A DNA stretch of 64,000 nucleotides from Henckelia pumila (GCF_033568475.1 NC_133123.1:105711228-105775227), one strand, 5' to 3'. Shown: positions 11,736-24,031, counted from the first letter of the stretch. Numbers and translations are program-made. Notes: generated from the letters alone by a model not told the origin.

Positions 11736-14700
11736 ATGAATTCGCGCAATCCACTATTCTCTATTCTCGAACAAAACAAACTGACTGGCGCAAACTATAC
11801 GGAATGGTTCCGTAAGTTGAAGATTGTCTTGACTCGGAGAAGATGTTCTACGTGTTAGAAAAATCTCCTCCGAAGGAAGCATCAGCTGATATAAGTCCGG
11901 AAGAGTTGGCAAAACTTGATAAATGGTGGGACCATGATATCAAGGCCAAATGCTATATACAAGCTTCGATGTCTGATGAACTCCAGAGTCGATTTGAGGA
12001 TACCGTGAATGCTACTGACATTCACGTACAACTCAAGGAACTTTTTGGGGCTCAATCGAGAGCTGAGAGGTTCGCTACTGTAAAAGAGTTAATGACGTGT
12101 CGCATGCGTGAAGGGACTTCGGTCCGTGATCATGGGGTACGCGTGATTTGGCTCATTCAGAAGTTGGTAACGCTTGAATTGGTATTGGTGCATGAACTCA
12201 ATGTGGACTTATTACTTCTCTCTCTTTCTTCATTGTTTGACGGTTTTGTGGTGAATTTCAATATGAACAAGATAGAGGCCTCCCTTGAAGAGATGGTCAA
12301 TATGCTTGTAACTTATGAAGCCTCTTTAAAGAAGGATAAACCGGTTCTCTTGGTGGGCTCCTCTTCTTCTGCTAAGAAGGGGCCAAGTACAAAGGGTAAG
12401 AAACGTTCTTTCCCATCCAAGAAAACCGGACCCGAGAAGAAGAACAAGACAAAGGCTTCAAACAAGGAAAAATCCAAGGATGTTTTCCATCACTGCAAGA
12501 AACCCGGTAATTGGAAACGTAACTGCAAGGAATATCTTGAGCAGTTGCGAACTGCGAAGGGTATGTTTTATATTGAAATAAATGTTTCACTTAATATTAC
12601 TTCTTGGGTATTGGATATCGGATGTGGATCTCACATTTGCAATGATTTGCAGGTGATGATAAGAAGTCGCAAGCTTAGGATGGGTGAGACCCAGCTGAGG
12701 CTCGGAAATGGTTCTAGAGTTGAAGTCAAAGCTGTGGGAGACGTTTATTTAATTTTGCAGAACGATTTTAAGTTACTTTTGAGAGATGTTTTATTTGTTC
12801 CAGACTTGATTAAAAACATTATTTCTGTTTCTATGCTTGATAGAGATGGTTTTTCTTGCAATTTTGTGAATGAGATTTGCAATATTTACAAGAATGAATG
12901 TTTGATTTGAAATGGACAACTTGAAAACGATCTATATAACTTAAAATTAAAAGACGTTCCAATAAATTATGTTGATAAACCGGTAACAACGAACAAAAGG
13001 AAAATTGATAGTCAAAACCCGGCAAACCTTTGGGATGCTAGGCTAGGTCATATTTCCTTAAGGAGGATGAACAAGCTAGTGGGAGAGGACATGTTTGATA
13101 TGTCTGATATTAACTCTCTACCTACTTGTGAGTCCTACCTGAAAGGAAATATGACTAAATCTCCTTTCAAAGGAAAACCTGAGCGTAGTCAAAATCTATT
13201 GGATTTGATCCATACAGATGTTTGCGGACCATTTAGTATTGGTACAAAATTTGGTCACACCTACTTCATTACCTTTACTGATGATTATTCTAGGTATGGG
13301 TACTTATATTTGATGAAATATAAGTCTGAATCATTTGAAAAGTTCAAAGAATTCAAGGCTAAAGTAGAAAACAAACTAGGTAAGAGTATTAAAGCACTTC
13401 GATCGGATCGAGGTGGAGAATACTTGAGTACCGAGTTTTTGAGCTATCTAAAAGAGAATGAGATTCTCTCTCAGTGGATTCCTCCTATGACACCTCAGCT
13501 GAATGGAGTTTCGAAGCATTGCAATTGCACATTTTTGGACATGGTTCGATCTATGATGAGCTTCACTGAGCTCCCACCTTCGTTTTGGGGCTATGCTCTT
13601 GAAACGGCGGTATTGTTGTTGAACAACGTCCACACTAAAGCAGTAAACAAAACACCATACGAGTTATGGAATGGCAAAGCTCCTAAGTATTCGTACTTGA
13701 GGATTTGGGGATGTCCTGCTTACGTGAAGCAGACAGTGGGAGATAAGTTGGATAGTCGATCCACCTTATGTTATTTTGTAGGGTATCCAAAGAATTCAAT
13801 CGGATATTATTTCTATCATCCTACTGAAACAAAAGTGTTTGTTTCAAGGAATGCCACCTTCTTGGAGAAGGAGTTCTTATTGGATAAGAAAGGCAAGATG
13901 ATGGAACTCGAAGAAATTCGAGAAGAACCCGAGATACAAAATAATGATCCTACACTTCAGGAACCATTGATTGACACGCCTATTACTAGAAGATCTGAGA
14001 GGACTTCTAGGCCTCCTATTAGATATGGTTTTCTTCTTGAAGGGGATCAAAGTGAACCCGACATTGGATGTGATCCAAGAAACTTCAAGGAAGCAATTTC
14101 TGATGCGGATTAGAACTTATGGCTTGAAGCTATGCAATCGGAAATAGATTCGATGCATACAAACCAAGTTTGGACTTTAGTAGATCCTCCCGATGGAATT
14201 GTTCCAATAGGGTATAAATGGATCTATAAGAGAAAACTTGGGCCTGATGGAAAGGTACTGACCTACAAGGCACGATTGGTGGCAAAAGGTTATACTCAAA
14301 GACAAGGAGTTGACTATGATGAAACTTTTTCACCAGTCGCAATGTTCAAGTCCATAAGAATCCTTATTGCCATAGCAGTATGGTATGACTATGAGATATG
14401 TCAAATGGATGTGACGACTGCATTTCTTAATGGAAACATTAAGGAAGAAATCTATATAATGCAGCCCGAGGGATTCACATCCATGGGAAGCGAGCATAAG
14501 GTATGCAAGCTTCAGAGATCGATCTATGGTCTCAAACAAGCATCAAGAAGTTGGAACCAGAAATTTGATGAAACAATAAAGGATTTTGGTTTCATCAAGA
14601 ACCCGGAGGAACCGTGCGTGTACAAGAAAGTAGTTAAGGATGCTGTGACATTCTTAGTACTTTATGTTGATGACATCTTACTCATTGGGAATGATGTAGG

Positions 14701-15649
14701 GATGTTGCAGTCAACAAAGATATGGTTATTAGGTAGATTTTCGATGAAGGATTTGGGTGAGGCGTCCTATATTCTAGGGATACAGATCTATAGAGATAGA
14801 TCTAAGAGAATGATAGGACTTACTCAAGCTACCTACATCGACACTATATTGAAAAGGTTTTCAATGGATGATTCCAAGAGAGGACATCTAACTATGTGTC
14901 ATGGAGTCTCTCTATCCAAGTCTATGTATCCCAAGACTGACGAAGAGATAGAGAAAATGACACACATACCATATGTGTCAGCCATAGGGAGTATCATGTA
15001 TGGGATGATATCTACCAGACCGGATGTGGCATTTGCTCTGAGTGTCACGAGCAGATATCAAGCCAATCCCGGTCAAATGCATTGGAAAGCCGTGAAGGAT
15101 ATTCTTAAGTATTTGAGAAGAACTAAGAATGTATTCATGGTTTATGGAGGAAGAGAACTGAAATTGGAAGGCTATACCGACTCTAGCTTCTAAAGTGACG
15201 TGGATGACTCGAAGTCAACCTCTGGATTTGTGTTCATGCTCAATGGTGGTGTTGTCTCTTGGAAGAGTTCCAAGCAGGACACCACAGCGGATTCCACCAC
15301 TGAGGCAGAATACATTGCGGCATCAGCTGCTGCTAAAGAGGCCGTTTGGATGAGGAATTTCGTCCAAGAGTTGGGCGTTATTCCTGAAGCTATTGGTCCA
15401 GTCCCGGTGTACTGTGACAACACGGGTGCCGTTGCTCAGGCAAAGGAACCAAGGTCTCATCAAAGATCCAAACACGTACTGAGGAAATACCACATCATCC
15501 GGGAGATCGTGGAAAGAGGAGACATCACTGTCGAGAGAGTGGCCTCTGCAGACAATATCGCTGATCCACTTACTAAGACCTTGCCAGGACCATTATTTGA
15601 CAAACATCGCGAAGCAATGGGACTACATAGTATGACTAGTTGGCTTTAG
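11736..15649 (+). pseudogene. Copia B gag-pol polyprotein, broken
   Basis: The start ATG at 11736 gives the same MNSRNPLFSILEQ start as copia A. A one-base deletion near 11833 breaks the frame, which resumes at 11843. Stops follow at 12908, 14111 and 15191. The zinc knuckle has lost its first Cys (FHHC in place of CHYC), the protease motif reads DIG in place of DTG, and the catalytic Glu of integrase is Lys (NGVSKHC against NGVSERR in copia A). RT keeps LYVDD (about 14665) and RNase H keeps TEAEY. Several active sites are therefore gone and the copy cannot be autonomous. The polyprotein ends SMTSWL at 15649. Confidence 0.9.
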
Positions 15650-15663
15650 GGCAAGTGGGAGAT
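15649..15663 (+). other. Polypurine tract of copia B
   Basis: GGGCAAGTGGGAGAT overlaps the pol stop region and directly precedes the 3' LTR. Confidence 0.8.
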
Positions 15664-17512
15664 TGAAAGAGTGGGTGCCCGGTGAGCCAACTTGTGGCTA
15701 AGGGCTTTTATGACTCTATGTATAAACAATCTTTTGGTTAATATAATTTACACTTTTATAATGGTATTTACTTTATCTTTTATCATATTATTATGTTGTG
15801 ACATACTATAAGATGTTTAGATGAAGACCTTGAATATACTATAGTGTATGTAAGATGTGGTAGCACATGGGGATGGCTATCATGAAACACATCTTATAGT
15901 CACTGTATATTCTAAACAGTTCCTAGTCGATTGAGCCGTCCGTTAATAAGGATAAGGATCGCTCGAGATTGAGACTAGAATTTGCGATGCCGAGTACCAC
16001 GTTTCATTGGTATGGAACATAGAGATGTTCAAAGCATACAAATGGATATTCATATGATGAATGATCGAACTACCCTATCCGGACTTTTCAAGTGGTTATC
16101 ACTTATCGAATGGATAAAGTCCGCGGTTTTGGTTGTACACCATTAGTCCTTACTACTTGAAACATCATTGAGACTCTATATGCTAGTACTGTACTTTGAC
16201 TCGTTTATCGACTCTATTGGGGTCATCAGGTGTCGGGATTGGGTACAGTTACGACACATATAGGAGTCGATGCTTTGTTGTCAAGGATTCACCACATACT
16301 TGCAAGTGTGGATATCCTATGCAATCTGAGGAGATATTAGTGTGACGAATCTCTGGCCAGAGTACATGATGTGTTTTAGGTTACTTGGTTTCCTAGTTGC
16401 ACATGCGATGTCACTATTTGATCTTCAAGATGCATTGCATAGTTATCGAATCTCGAACGACTCTCGATTTACCAATGGTTGTTGATTCGATCGGGATATA
16501 TGGATGAAGGGATCGTACTGTACGCTAACCAAAATCTATTGGTTCTTGCAGGCACTATCAGTGATACCTAGGGAATCATGGGGCGATGTTGCTAGGCGCT
16601 CTTACCATGATTCGATGGGAAAGTCGGAAATTGATGTTCCGAGTCACAAGAAGTTGTGAGCCCACGGCTAGCTGTATCCCTGAACCATTGAGGGTCACAC
16701 AAGTAATGGATTTTTAATCCCCGTTGAGATAATTAAATTTAAAGAGTTAAATTTAGTGAATAAAGAAGTGGGACTTCTTATTTAAAAGAAGAGGGAGTAA
16801 GATTTCCTAAAATGACATAGTGATGGACATTTTTGGAAATCACTGAATTCGAATTCAGAAAATTTATCTTGACTTTAAAAGATGCAGAAATGGTTTCTGT
16901 GCACATTGGTGAAATTGGTTTATCAATCTGAGTCACGATGAATTTTATATTAATTTTTGAACATGCGGGCTTTCCTTATCAGGCTTGAACTTATGACTAA
17001 TGGGCCCTAAGCTGTTAGTAGCCCACATTATAAATAAGTTATTGCAGTGCAGAAATTAAACAACACAAGGTCATAATTTTCGAAAACCCTAGAGCTCTCT
17101 CTCTAGAGAATTCGGCCGCCCCCTTCCCTACTGTGTTCGAAAATTCAGTCAGTGAATTTTTGAATTTTAAGACTGATTTAACAGATCATATCTGTTCTAT
17201 CTCTTCGTAGAAACTTCTGATAGACTTTCTAGTGCAGTCTATCAGAGGGATTAAACTTCTGTTTGTGGACCTGATTGAAGAATCGTTCGTTCATCAGTTC
17301 CTGGGATATACAACAAGAGCAGTTTAATCTGTTGGTGTCCATAATCTCGCTTCAAGATTTTAAGGTAAGATTTATATTGTTTAAATTTTATGTTGTCAAT
17401 TTTAATCGTAGGAATTTGATATCCATATGGAATCGTTCCATATAAAATTTTAAAACTTCCGCTGCACCGGATATCACTTTCTTTTGATCCGGAGAACGAC
17501 CGTGTTCCAACA
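15664..17512 (+). repeat. 3' LTR of copia B
   Basis: It runs from TGAAAGAGTGGG to GTTCCAACA, 1849 bp, with full-length similarity to 8067-9915. The sequence changes sharply at 17513 to Tat-1 pol. Confidence 0.9.
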
Positions 17513-18983
17513 GTAATGGGAAGTTCGAGATTAAAGATGAGAAAATGATGAAATATGCCAAAAAATTAGACAGGGCCAAAGAAGGGTTCACCGAGCTGAA
17601 CTTGGAGCTCATCCCTCGAGCTGAAAACATTAAAGCCGACCACTTGGCTCGCCTGGCCAGTACCTTATGTGACCTTACTGACCTATCTTCCCAGGTCGGG
17701 AACTTGTGTCTCAGTTGGAAACTCTTGATGATATTATAGCTCAGGTACCAGAAGGAGATTGGGGATATGATATACATAAATACTTGACTAAAAAAGAATT
17801 ACCAAACGATAATAAGAGGGCTAAGGAAGTGAAGTGAAGGGCCTTGCGCTTTGTCATGATCGATCAGATCCTTTTCAAAAGGTCTTTTTCCCAACCTTTG
17901 TTAAAGTGTTTGGGCCCTGACGAGGCAAATTATGTGTTACGAGAAATCCATGAAGGCTCTTGAGGAAGTCACTTAGGTAGTATTGTTTTAGCTCGGAAAG
18001 CTCTCTTAGCTGGTTTCTTCTGGCCTAATATGCTTAAAGACGCATCAGATCTGGTCAATTCATGCTATAATTGCCAGAGACATGCTAACCTACAATGAAG
18101 ACCCGCAGAATATATGAGGGAAGTTGTGGCTGCCTGTCCTTTTGATCAATGGGGGATGGATATTATAGGGATATTCCCCGTTAGCACGGGGCAAAGGAAA
18201 TTCTTGCTAGTTGCAGCTGATTATTTTTCTAAATGGGTGGAGGCAGAGACCCTAGCTAAAATTACAGAGAAAGAAGTGCTCAGTTTTCTATGGAGAAATA
18301 TAGTGTGCCGATTCGGGATCCCGCGCAAGCTGGTGACAGACAATGAGAGACAGTTCTGTGGAGCTAAAGTTCGAGAATGGTGTCAAGAGATGAAGATCGA
18401 GCAAGTCTTCACATCCGTAGAATACCCTTAGGGGATTGGACAGGTGGAAGTTACCAACAGAACCATAGTTCAAGCTCTTAAAACACGATTGGATACAGCC
18501 AAGGGTAAGTGGGTAGAAGAGCTCCCTTCCGTGCTCTGGTCTTACCAAACTACGGCTCGATCCGGGACGGGTGAAACTCCTTTTAACATGGTGTACGGGA
18601 CTGAAGTTGTCCTTCCAGCGGAGATTGGACAAGAGAGTGCTCGGATAATGGCATATGGAGAAAACAATCAAGAGTTACGGGCAATGGATCTCTACTTATT
18701 GGAAGAGAATAGGACCCGAACGACAATAAGATTTGCAGCCTTTCAAAAAAGAATGACTCGGGCTTACAATAAAAGACTGAATCCTAAGGCTTTTTAGGAA
18801 GGAGACTTGGTTATGTGAAAGATTCAACATCAAGGAGAGAGAGGAAAGCTAGCCGCCAAGTATGAGGGACCATTCAAGGTGATAGAAAAAGCCGGAGTAG
18901 CTTCTTATTACTTGGAGGACTCCTAGGGTAGGAAAGGGAAGAGGCCGTGGATTGCCCAACACTTGAAAAGATACTATCCCTAG
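17513..18983 (+). pseudogene. Tat-1 pol: end of second RNase H and integrase
   Basis: The first 200 bases encode the tail of the extra RNase H (IPRAENIKADHLARLAS). Integrase follows: the HHCC region around 17950-18095 (SHLG, then CYNCQRHA), then the core with GMDIIG (Asp) near 18155, VTDNERQF (Asp) near 18335, and GQVEVTNRT (Glu) near 18440. The C-terminal part runs through GPFKVIEKAG to HLKRYYP and a stop at 18981. Stops interrupt it near 17737, 17836, 18096, 18429 and 18795. The Asp, Asp and Glu are still readable, but the gene cannot make one protein. It is related to the Tat-2 integrase at 48227-49429. Confidence 0.85.
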
Positions 18984-19194
18984 CAGCTCAGTTCAGGTCT
19001 ATGTTGTCATATAACTCGCTGAGCTGGTCTCCATTCAGTGAGTTATCTTTTTGTGCTATTTATTTCTCGTGTTTTTTTTTATAAGTCAATACTTTAATTT
19101 TCTAGAGTCAGTCCCGTCGTCATAAATCCGAATATTTTTGAACTTTTGAGACGCGTTCTTTCTTAATTAAATATTACTACTTGCAACGTACAAT
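18984..19194 (+). other. Tat-1 spacer after pol
   Basis: These roughly 210 bases of untranslated sequence lie between the pol stop and the tandem repeats. I see no other structure. Confidence 0.5.
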
Positions 19195-19770
19195 AAAAAA
19201 CCCACATCAGAGGTAACAAAATTCCAGGCAGGGGTGGTATCAAAAGTTCAGGCAGGTCTGGCATAAAGCCCACATCAGTGGCATTAAAAAAACAACATAA
19301 ATGGTATCAAAATACCAGGCAGGACTGGTATCCAAAGTCCACATTAGTCTCATTAAAAAACAACATCAATGGTATAAAAATGCCAGGCAGTACTGGTATA
19401 AGTCCATATCAGTGGCATTAAAAAACCACATCAGTGGTATCAAAATGCCAGGCAGGACTGGTATCCAAAGTCCACATTAGTGGCATTAAAAAACCACATC
19501 AGTGGTATCAAAATGCCAGGCAGGACTGGTATCCAAATTCCACATCAGTGGCGTTAAAAAACCACATCAGTGGTATCAAAATTCCAGGCAGGTCTGGCAT
19601 AAAGCCCACATCAGTGGCATCAATGGTATAAAAATTCCAGGAAGGTCTGGCATAAAGCCCACATCAGTGGCATCAGTGGTATCAAAATTTCAGGCAGGAC
19701 TGGTATAAAAATTCCACAGTAGTGGCATCAAAAATCCCCCTCCTTGATATAAAAAACCCAGGCAGGTCTG
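19195..19770 (+). repeat. Minisatellite-like tandem array in the Tat-1 3' region
   Basis: The array has about nine to ten imperfect units of roughly 60-70 bp, each with the elements CCACATCAGTGGCATTAAAA, ATCAAAATGCCAGGCAGG and CTGGTAT. Short sub-blocks (CCACATCAGTGG, itself nearly palindromic, and CCAGGCAGG) recur in changing order, so units have expanded and been shuffled. Tat-lineage elements are known to carry hypervariable tandem repeats here. Confidence 0.85.
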
Positions 19771-20533
19771 ACACTTTCGGAGTAACTCGAGCATGTTAAA
19801 TATTCATTGGATTATAATTAAGTTTTAGGAGATTTGCACAAATGGGCATTGCGGCCTGGGTGTATGTCTTAAACGATGTATATTTAGCTCGAATACAGGA
19901 CTTGCATTTAACAAAATCTCGAATCTTGATTATGAACACATAAGCAGGATTCAATTTCGAGCCAGGTATAAAGAGTTCTTGGTATATTCAGCTCGGGCAT
20001 TTATTTCAAATCCCACTTGAACAATCCCCCTATCAGTCTTGTTCAAGTTCTCGTTTGATCCCATTCTGAAAGTAGCATATGGAAACTCATTTTTAGAATG
20101 GGTTTTAGTGCATAATTCCAGATCGGGGTTTAATGAATACAGACTCTGAAAGTTTTGCGCTTTCGAGGGGGAAAATTATTACACAATGGGAAGCATTCCA
20201 ATAGTAAAACAAGCATTTTTTATACAGGGCAGAAATACAGGAAGATTTGATTCATTTGCAAGAATTAATCTTATGTTCTAAGATAAATATATTTTTTCAG
20301 GTAGGGTTTGTCCTACACACTTAGTAATAAGGGGAAAAATAGCCCTACAAACTTCAAATTTTTATGTGCAACTCGGATCCTTGGGTTCGGGCAACAGGAT
20401 TTAATATGCCAAGCGAGATATGATGCCAGTTCTGGTTATAACAAAAGAGGAAATAACCGACCACGCAGGTTCTGTACCAGGAATCTTGTTCTCATTACAT
20501 TGTTTATTAAACAACTAAGGAAAAAGAGAAGTA
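19771..20533 (+). other. Tat-1 untranslated region between repeats and antisense ORF
   Basis: Neither strand has a reading frame with recognisable family features. The stretch would include the 3' UTR of the antisense ORF. A block around 20110-20180 is T- and G-rich but otherwise unremarkable. Confidence 0.4.
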
Positions 20534-22518
20534 TTAAGGAGCAGCTTCTTGGGACACAACTGGTTGCTCGAGGTGCTTTGTTCTGTCCAGGTATTCATCA
20601 TCCACATCATCAGGCATATCATCCAAGGCCTTTTGACAATCAAGGAAGGAAGCTGGATGTTTGGCCTCGGTATAACCATTGGCCTGGAATTGAGCAAGGC
20701 ATCCCTTGAAGCCCTCATCAAAGAAGGTTGTGGCTTTTACCGCCAAAAGTTCAGCAAACTCCTCAGAATTCAAAAACTCTTTTTTTCTTTTTGGCCCATC
20801 CAATCTCTTGAGCATCCTCTAGCTTTTTGGTCAAGTCCCGAGTTGTGGTCTATAATTCAATTTCTCCACTTCTAGCTCAGCAATCTTCTTATTCGCGACA
20901 TCCAGAGCATCTTGGCCGGACTCAATCTCTATTCTCATTTCGGTCACCTCTTCATCGTGCTCAGCCTTCATTTCACGAGTTTTCCAGGTAAGCTCCGAAA
21001 TACGCTTCACCAGGGATTCTTGGCTCATGGAGTGATCCTCTCGAGCTTTCAAAGACCCAACAGTTATTTCTCCTCCCCAGGCCAGGGTCTATAAAATCAA
21101 GTAGCATATAAAAGAACAAGGGCCTAAGGGGGTATAGATGGAAATCAAAGTAAAGATGTACCTGCATAAAACTAAGGGCAAAGTTTTGTTCGGCCTCTAG
21201 GTTGGGAACGACTTGAAAAATCTTCAGGTCAGTTTGGGAGATTAGCCTTTTAAATCGTGCCTAAAATTCCTCTTGGATCAGTTTGGGAAAAGAAGGACAT
21301 CTCAGGGTTCCCAACATGGGTGCCAAAACCCCGATTTGTCCCTTCAAGCAATGCTGCAGAATTGATCACGGGACTTTTTCCATGAGGTCGGGAAGGACCA
21401 AAGGAAGGTTGAGGATGGCGCTTGGGCAAACCAGCACTATCCTGATCCTGAGTTTTCTTCGAGGTTTTTTGCTAGGATATCTTAGTGGTTTCAGGATCGG
21501 GTTTAGTAGTGGCTTTGGTAACTTTAGGTTTTTTTTGCTTAAGGTTTTTCATGGTAGCCCTGACGTTGGCAGACATTATGGCAGCACGGACCCTGTCATC
21601 TGTAAAACAAAAAACACATTAGTGAAAATGCAAGTACAGTATGAACGTAGTGAGGGTGAAAGTTCTCTACCTATATCCCCCAGGATCTCTAGCCCTTTCC
21701 TACTAAAGCCATAATGACAGAGCAGGTCATCTTCGATTAGATTTTCAATATCAAAAGCTTATACATACATGGTGTTAAGAAAATTTGTGAAGTCAAAAGT
21801 GGATAACACTGGGGTTCGGGAGTTGTGAAGTTCATTGCCCAATTAGCTCGGTACTCCCAAGGTTGATCTGATTTGACAAAAAAATATCGGTTGGTCCAGC
21901 CCTCATGGGAGCTAGGTTTCCCCCGCAAAAATGGATACTTGGGTCGCATAGAGATGTAAAAGTGGCCCGGGGCGGTCTTTTTCATTTGAAGGAATTTCAG
22001 GAAGTTCCCTATATCTAAAGGGATTCTAAAAAAACAAAATAACACCCCCAACGAGAGTATAGAGCTGAAAGATTTAGGGTCAGTTGGCTAGGACAGATTA
22101 AAAAATATTGACACAAATAGAGAACACAGCTCGGGACAGGAAATCTCAAGCCCGTTTTAAGGTGATCTACATTGAAGCTTAAAAAATCAGGTGGTGGTTT
22201 GTGAGCTCGATCCTTGCGGCTCGGGATTATGAGCACATATGAGTCTGGCATGCCTGATCTCTCTCTAATAGTTAGGCCTATGTCAGGGCTTAAATGGGAG
22301 GCTAATACTTCAAACCACTGTTTACCTTTGGAAACTAGCCGAGCTTCATCGGATCTAAGTTTGTGCAGCGTTTTCATTTTTTCCTCTCGAGTTTCAGATA
22401 AATCCAGTTCTGCTTCTGGGTTAGTGTAATCTGAGGGCTTGGGGTCGTTGAGTGAAGAAGAAGGTGCTTCAACAAATTCCACTATCTCCTTAATGGATGT
22501 TTCATCGGGGGAAGACAT
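20534..22518 (-). pseudogene. Tat-1 antisense extra ORF (gypsy-type transposon domain plus coiled coil), broken
   Basis: The start ATG is at 22518. The first 167-codon frame (to 22015) has an acidic N-terminus and then FLSFNVDHLKTGLRFPVP and CPSQLTLN, resembling the Pfam 'putative gypsy type transposon' domain (Transposase_28). A second frame (22051-21737) carries its continuation, including SSHEGWTNRYFFV. After a low-complexity gap, frames at 21052-20831 and 20815-20534 give a charged heptad-rich segment (coiled-coil-like) and a C-terminus with FFDEGFKGCLAQFQANGY. The gene is read in several frames, so it is either frameshifted or contains introns. Its role in Tat elements is unknown. Family assignment rests on remembered domain features. 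Confidence 0.6.
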
Positions 22519-22920
22519 GCTAAGTTAACTTTACGAGAGGAAGGGGGAACTTACAGATGGAAGGACCGCATAGTGTAGCTCGGCAGGATGCAAACAGGTG
22601 GTAAGCAGGCAGTCCAGGCCGGGGGCGCTCTAAATATTTTGCCAGCGTACCAGTACAAGTGTGAAAGGTAAAAGTAAAAATTTTTTACAGCCTATTTATA
22701 GAAAGAGCCGAATGATCTCGATCGTTGATCGTAGTGGCAGTTAATGGTGGAGGTCGGGCCATGTCAAGCTGACAAGTTCTCGGGAACCGTACCATTGTTG
22801 GATCTGAGCCGTCCAGGAAAAGCACATCACAAGGATCCAAATCTGAGCCGTCCAGGAAGGGATGCATGGAGGACTGTATTTCATGGGTCTGGTCTAAAAT
22901 TCATGTTTCTTTTAGACCAG
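22519..22920 (-). promoter_or_regulatory. Upstream region and TATA box of the antisense ORF
   Basis: On the minus strand TATAAATA (plus 22693-22700) lies about 175 bases upstream of the antisense ATG. The repeated GATCTGAGCCGTCCAGGAA (22800-22818 and again at 22841-22859) lies further upstream. It is a candidate promoter independent of the LTR. Confidence 0.5.
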
Positions 22921-22930
22921 TTAGGGGGGG
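22921..22930 (+). other. Polypurine tract of Tat-1
   Basis: TTAGGGGGGG stands immediately before the inferred 3' LTR. Confidence 0.55.
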
Positions 22931-23551
22931 TACAATTTTTTTCCCGGGAAAATATTTCAACCCGAGCCCGTTTATAATGGGCCCATAAGGGATGGTCCAA
23001 TTGCAAGATCATTTTTATATGTCAAGGCCCGGCCCAGTCCAGTATATATGGGTCTTACCGTGACCTGGGCTGTTTTTAATGGGCCCTACCCGAGCTGGGC
23101 CTAATGGGCCGCGCACACCTTTTCTAGTTCAAGTAGGACTCATACGAGATAAACTTGGCCATTTGCAGATATTCATGAGATAGGGATAATTTTAAGGATG
23201 GTCCAATGAATGAAGAGTCCTATCTCAGTACTAGTTCTACTTCGACTAGGCAACTTACTCTGTCTACTCTTATAAATATAGGTACTGGTATGGTATTATT
23301 CATTCACTCTCAATTTTCACATATTCACGCACTCATATTGTTCAGTTTTCATCTTCATCACACCCCTTGCCTTTCGTGCACTGACTTAGGCATCGGAAGG
23401 GTCACGGCGAAACCGAAAACACTTTCGGCGTCCCCTTGACCTAGCTGTTGCTTGCGCAGGACCTATTGGTACCCGACCCGACCTGCTTTGGAGAGGAATT
23501 ATTGGATCCATTCTACCAGACCGAACTCGAGGGCAATTTTCAACTTCATCA
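22931..23551 (+). repeat. 3' LTR of Tat-1
   Basis: It follows the polypurine tract and contains a TATAAATATA box at 23271-23280 and the block GACTTAGGCATCGG, whose relative GACTTGAGCGTAGG occurs in the Tat-2 LTR. It ends CTTCATCA. About 621 bp. The left end reads TA rather than TG, so the exact start is uncertain and there is no partner LTR for checking. Confidence 0.55.
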
Positions 23552-24031
23552 GACTACCTACCCCATGCGAGAACAAAATATATCGAACGTAACTTTTAGT
23601 CTTTTAGATTTTTTTTTCTTCAAATTAATGACGTGGGAAGAGGCAACCACAACCCTATACGGTGTGCACTGGGTACAAGGTTTTAAAAAGCGTGAAGTGC
23701 GTCGAAGCGTGGAGGTCAAGCTTCAAACTTAAACGAGCTTAGAACAAGCTTAAGCATGAAAAAGAGTTTTCAATTTTTACTATAATTTTAATTATTTTAA
23801 GATAAACATTAAATAAATGTTAGATTAACCATAAATATATGATTTACTAGATAATTAAGTTCTAAACTCTGAATATACATATTTATAAAAATGTTTTCAT
23901 TTTAAAAAACAAATGAAGTCTTCCGTTCTAAAAAGCAATCGCTTAATCGAGCTTAAGAGTATTAAAGTTTAAGCAAAATTAAGCATCGCTTAAGCATTGC
24001 AAGTTTCCCAAGTTAGAGGACCAGCGAGTAG
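23552..24031. other. AT-rich stretch with GCTTAAGC palindromes, possible MITE relic
   Basis: Around 23680-24010 a start GGTTTTAAAAAGCGTGAAG and several AAGCTTAAGC / CGCTTAAGC blocks toward the right end enclose an AT-rich core. This looks like a small inverted-repeat element, but I could not find terminal inverted repeats that match well or a clear TSD. Confidence 0.25.

Larger units (their letters stand above)
8067..17512 (+). mobile_element. Copia B: Ty1/copia LTR retrotransposon, decayed
   Basis: Two 1849-bp LTRs flank a leader and a broken gag-pol in the order Gag, protease, integrase, RT, RNase H, the order that defines Ty1/copia. The 5' LTR also serves as the 3' LTR of the fragment at 6985-8066, giving internal-LTR-internal-LTR. 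By eye the LTRs differ at roughly 35-40 sites (about 2%). The 5 bases after the 3' LTR (GTAAT) have no partner at the left end, consistent with loss of the original left end. The long LTRs and RNase H suggest the Tork/Angela side of plant copia, tentatively. Confidence 0.85.
17513..23551 (+). mobile_element. Tat-1: 3' half of a Tat-lineage Ty3/gypsy element
   Basis: From the edge of copia B the window holds, in order, the end of an RNase H, a zinc-finger integrase, an untranslated stretch with tandem repeats, an antisense ORF, a G-rich polypurine tract and a 3' LTR. This layout, with an extra antisense ORF and repeats between pol and the 3' LTR, is known for Tat-lineage elements such as Grande and Retand. 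The 5' half is not in the window. It was lost or lies elsewhere. Confidence 0.75.

Noticed and set aside
19195..19770. CRISPR array
   Set aside because: Units are imperfect and the spacers are themselves repeated. It lies in a Tat element and is a minisatellite.
20534..22518. Antisense ORF as a captured host gene
   Set aside because: Position between pol and the 3' LTR, orientation and domain match the extra ORF known in Tat-lineage elements, so capture need not be assumed.
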